Assembly: GCA_009746045.1 (NCBI GenBank)
Contig: RPFO01000167.1
Span: 2,642,648 to 2,706,647 of the forward strand
From: Mesostigma viride
Taxonomy: Eukaryota > Streptophyta > Mesostigmatophyceae > Mesostigmatales > Mesostigmataceae
Reading direction: 5' to 3'
DNA length: 64,000 nucleotides
The notes beneath the pieces were generated by a model. It made no database searches, was not told where the DNA came from, and saw only the letters and a list, made by a program, of their open reading frames with translations. A program made the translations under genes and the position numbers. This document shows positions 62,731-64,000 of this stretch, piece by piece. Numbering within the stretch: the first letter of the stretch is position 1; each line of letters starts with the position of its first letter.

Positions 62731-64000
62731 TATCTCCCCCTCAAGACAGGAACTCCCAGTTCCTAGAAGCCAAGAAGAATAAACAACAACCTACACAAGA
62801 ACAACACAACAATAAACAGGAAGTCCACCATCTCTTGGGACAAGCAGATGGGTTTTTACATCCCTGAAGCCAGGGCCTCCTATCTCATAAACATCTAGTC
62901 ACAGGTGCTTAAAGAAGACAAGTCACATCCTTATCCACTACAAGCCCAGATAATCACAGCAATACGGGAAGTCATCCCGTCATCATTCTGGAATTCTGGA
63001 ACTCTGGACTGGAACATCAGAACTGGAATGGAGCCCCCCCATCATCCATCCTGGAATCCCCCCCCTCACACCACAATCCAAAGCCCCCTTTCCTTCTCAG
63101 CCCTGTTCCTCACAGGCTATACCAATCCCCATTCAGGCCACCTTGCCATTGGGTCCACACATGGGAAACTGCTCGTGGGCCAACTCTCGTCAGTTCCTGC
63201 TGACCTGCAGCACCATGCAAGTCTCAGTAGCCCCTGCCACCATCTGGACAGCATAGCGAAAGCATGCCCCAGGAGAGGAGCACCACAGACTGACTCGCCG
63301 GGTCCATCACCCAAGTAGAGGACGTCTTGTGCCTGCTCACCCCTGATCTGTACGCTCACCAGAACTGCAGAAAGGTCTTGACCACAGACCACTTAGCACC
63401 TATCAGGGCACCAGCACCCGTAGTGGCATCAGACGGACCCTAAGTTCCACAGTGTACTGGGGCAACCCGGGATTGCAAAAGAGGTAGAAGTCTCCAAAGG
63501 AAAACACCTTCTGGCTGAGCTGGAGAAAGAAGGAACCAAATCAAAGTCACCCTTCTGAACTGAAACTCCAACAGCTCCCGGTAGGAAGCCTCTCCCATAC
63601 TCACTGGCTGCAACTGAGTAAATGCCTCCTTCAAGGCCTCAGGTAAGGCTGCTAGCATGTCCTGCCCCTCAGTAGGCCTCATATCAAACTCAGGTCCTGG
63701 TGACAATGCATACATCCTATGCAGCAGATGAGCCACAAAAAGGGGAGCCACTCTCATACAGGCTGGTGTGCATACATGAACCACGTGTCTTAATCATACC
63801 AGGCATCAAGCCCTAGGTGAACAACTCCATATGTCGGGGTACAACACAGAAGTCACTCTCCATGTGCCATCCAGGCTCAGATCCCCTCAACCATCCTCAG
63901 AAGCTGGTCACCAAAATCTGGATGTCATCTCAGCTTAGTCCACCAAACTCCCACCAGAGTCCATCCCACTCAACTCAGATCCCAGTCGGATTCGATGAGT
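62731..64000 (-). mobile_element. Internal 3' region of the Copia-type element (partial)
   Basis: By orientation this should be the 3' part of the element. I find no clear RNase H or integrase motif. A minus-strand ORF 63440-63784 (contains PTEGQDMLAALPEALKEAF) reads more like protein than the rest but matches nothing I recognise. It runs off the right edge. Confidence 0.4.

Overview
The window looks like nuclear DNA of a green alga. Three things point there: an intact 5-aminolevulinate dehydratase with a plastid transit peptide and the Mg-type aspartate motif of plants and algae; spliceosomal introns with GTGCGT/GTGAGT donors, the style of chlorophytes; and chromodomain Ty3/gypsy elements beside several LINE families. 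I cannot name the species. Host genes are sparse, and most of the 64 kb is nested retrotransposons, TIR elements and intron-borne minisatellites.

Layout. 1-3139 (+): 3' end of an unidentified gene, with an exon at 906-1007 and a terminal exon at 2924-3139. A 48-bp minisatellite fills the intron before the first exon, and a 1.75-kb TIR element fills the intron between them. 3140-4560: retroelement 3'-end relics. About 6.1-14.2 kb (-): a multi-exon gene that no single ORF reveals. I rebuilt eleven small exons from splice sites and reading phase. They encode a signal peptide, a domain with an RTxWHDxLGxHCPxF-like motif and, if the distal exons belong to it, membrane segments. Its introns hold four tandem arrays (24, 26, 31 and 48 bp) and degenerate copies of the gene's own exon-end/5' splice-site junctions. 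15100-16362 (+): HEMB/ALAD, divergent from that gene.

17.6-27.5 kb and 58.3-62 kb: LINE territory with three LINE families (called A, B and a D-type tail here) and an ORF1-only element with its own tail C. Many insertions have clear target-site duplications, so nesting order can be read to four levels. The tails of all families carry a short hairpin with a mostly CAAC loop and covarying stems just before the AT-rich 3' end.

28.1-51.5 kb: a Ty3/gypsy chromovirus (element 1, +; LTRs 28095-28667 and 50938-51514; TSD CCTGG) sits inside a LINE-A copy. Its pol is split by a reversed LINE with a restriction-like endonuclease domain (32.57-33.49 kb) and by a related chromovirus (element 2, -; LTRs 34440-35021 and 45517-46098; TSD TAAAG). 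Both elements have the same unusual order: a small RNase H1 N-terminal/viroplasmin-like ORF, gag, pol with chromodomain integrase, and a long accessory ORF between pol and the 3' LTR.

52-57.5 kb: a small TIR element, candidate exons of a gene end, a 2H phosphoesterase/2'-5' RNA ligase-like gene (53657-54920, +), and a 1.7-kb TIR element. 58593-58656 is a perfect 64-bp palindrome. 62030-62730 is a Copia-type LTR on the minus strand whose internal region runs off the window.
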